From the NCBI GenBank assembly GCA_031273365.1, contig JAISSA010000249.1, positions 1 through 5,488 of the forward strand: a DNA stretch of 5,488 nucleotides, read 5' to 3'. The stretch comes from Synergistaceae bacterium (GTDB lineage Bacteria > Synergistota > Synergistia > Synergistales > Aminobacteriaceae). Below, in pieces: positions 5,219 through 5,488 of this stretch. The notes below the pieces were generated by a model. It saw only the letters and a program-made list of their open reading frames with translations. It did no database searches and was not told the origin of the DNA. The position numbers and the translations under genes are program-made. Within the stretch, counting starts at the first letter, position 1. Each line of letters opens with the position of its first letter.

Positions 5219-5438
5219 CGCGCCAGAAGATGGGGGAACACCGATACGCATCTCATATATCCGTTATCATCGATAGCGAAGGCGATGGACAGATCAATGG
5301 CTGAACCCTTTATACCAGAGTAAAGAAATGTCGGATATCAAAGTAGTGAAGGTATCCTCATTCAGCAGAAATTTGATTCTGTGACGGGCTCTTCATGGCA
5401 TGGGTCCCGAGTTCAGAGAACCCATGCCGCTTCTTTTT
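5219..5438 (+). ncRNA. Candidate small RNA or regulatory leader with multibranch fold
   Basis: Roughly 220 nt between an extended -10 and a strong terminator, without a credible open frame. Predicted helices in order: AGATG (5228-5232) with CATCT (5249-5253); CGTTATC (5262-5268) with GATAGCG (5272-5278), loop ATC; then a three-way junction closed by GCTGAA (5300-5305) with TTCAGC (5361-5366), holding CTTTAT (5308-5313) with GTAAAG (5320-5325) and GGATATC (5333-5339) with GGTATCC (5351-5357); then CAGAA (5366-5370) with TTCTG (5377-5381); then the terminator. The density of nested helices favours a real RNA, but stems of 5-7 bp arise by chance and I could not run a folding or covariance test. 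The 3' end is well fixed by the terminator; the 5' end is uncertain. It may be a riboswitch-like leader of a gene beyond 5488. Confidence 0.4.
5397..5438 (+). terminator. Strong Rho-independent terminator
   Basis: GGCATGGGT (5397-5405) and ACCCATGCC (5420-5428) form a perfect 9-bp stem, followed by GCTTCTTTTT (5429-5438). The T-run lies only on the + strand side, so it ends + strand transcription. No protein gene ends nearby: the closest + strand CDS stops at 4674. It therefore terminates a non-coding transcript or attenuates a downstream gene. The remaining 49 bases (5440-5488) show no ribosome-binding site or start. Confidence 0.85.
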
Positions 5439-5488
5439 ATCCCGTTTTGCTATCCGAATTGTCCTTTCCTGGCTGAATATCTGTCAAA

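Noticed and set aside
5228..5245. Resemblance of GATGGGGGAACACC to a conserved segment of the ydaO (c-di-AMP) riboswitch
   Set aside because: The other conserved ydaO segments are missing, so it is a chance short match.
5079..5276. 65-codon frame from a TTG start
   Set aside because: Its start lies within the direct repeat and palindrome, with no Shine-Dalgarno, and it crosses a terminator-like element and a promoter-like element.

Overview
The window is from a bacterial chromosome of moderately high GC. Its genes suggest an anaerobic, amino-acid- or nitrogen-compound-fermenting organism, because an electron-transfer flavoprotein subunit sits with a carbamoyltransferase, a carbamate kinase and a Cys/Met-family PLP lyase. 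I lean weakly towards Synergistota or another amino-acid-fermenting anaerobe; no rRNA or marker gene here can confirm that. All four confident genes lie on the + strand.

Layout. Positions 1-140 are a leader with a plausible sigma-70-type promoter. Then comes a probable operon: etfA (141-1154), a 53-nt AT-rich spacer with an 11-bp tandem repeat, an aspartate-carbamoyltransferase-like gene (1208-2233) and, 17 nt later, carbamate kinase arcC (2251-3219). A 255-bp gap (3220-3474) holds GC-rich hairpins that look like a dispersed intergenic repeat, followed by a separate promoter with a perfect -35. It serves a 399-aa Cys/Met-metabolism PLP enzyme (3475-4674). The last 814 bases (4675-5488) contain no convincing protein gene. 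They do contain two successive promoter / structured-RNA / terminator arrangements: about 4863-5173 behind a near-consensus promoter, and about 5219-5438 behind an extended -10 and ending in a very clear Rho-independent terminator. I could not match either to a known RNA family.

How the genes may work together. Carbamoyltransferase plus carbamate kinase is the classic catabolic pair: a ureido (N-carbamoyl) compound is phosphorolysed to an amine and carbamoyl phosphate, and the kinase makes ATP from the latter. The carbamoyltransferase is ATCase-like in fold and keeps the carbamoyl-phosphate-binding residues. However, the two positions that bind aspartate in E. coli ATCase (Arg229 and Gln231) read Gly and Ser here. 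The acceptor is therefore probably not aspartate, and this is unlikely to be pyrimidine biosynthesis. EtfA implies a flavin-linked redox step, and the PLP lyase could act on the released amine or simply be a neighbour. A new ureido-compound fermentation route is the most interesting hypothesis, but it is inference from context.
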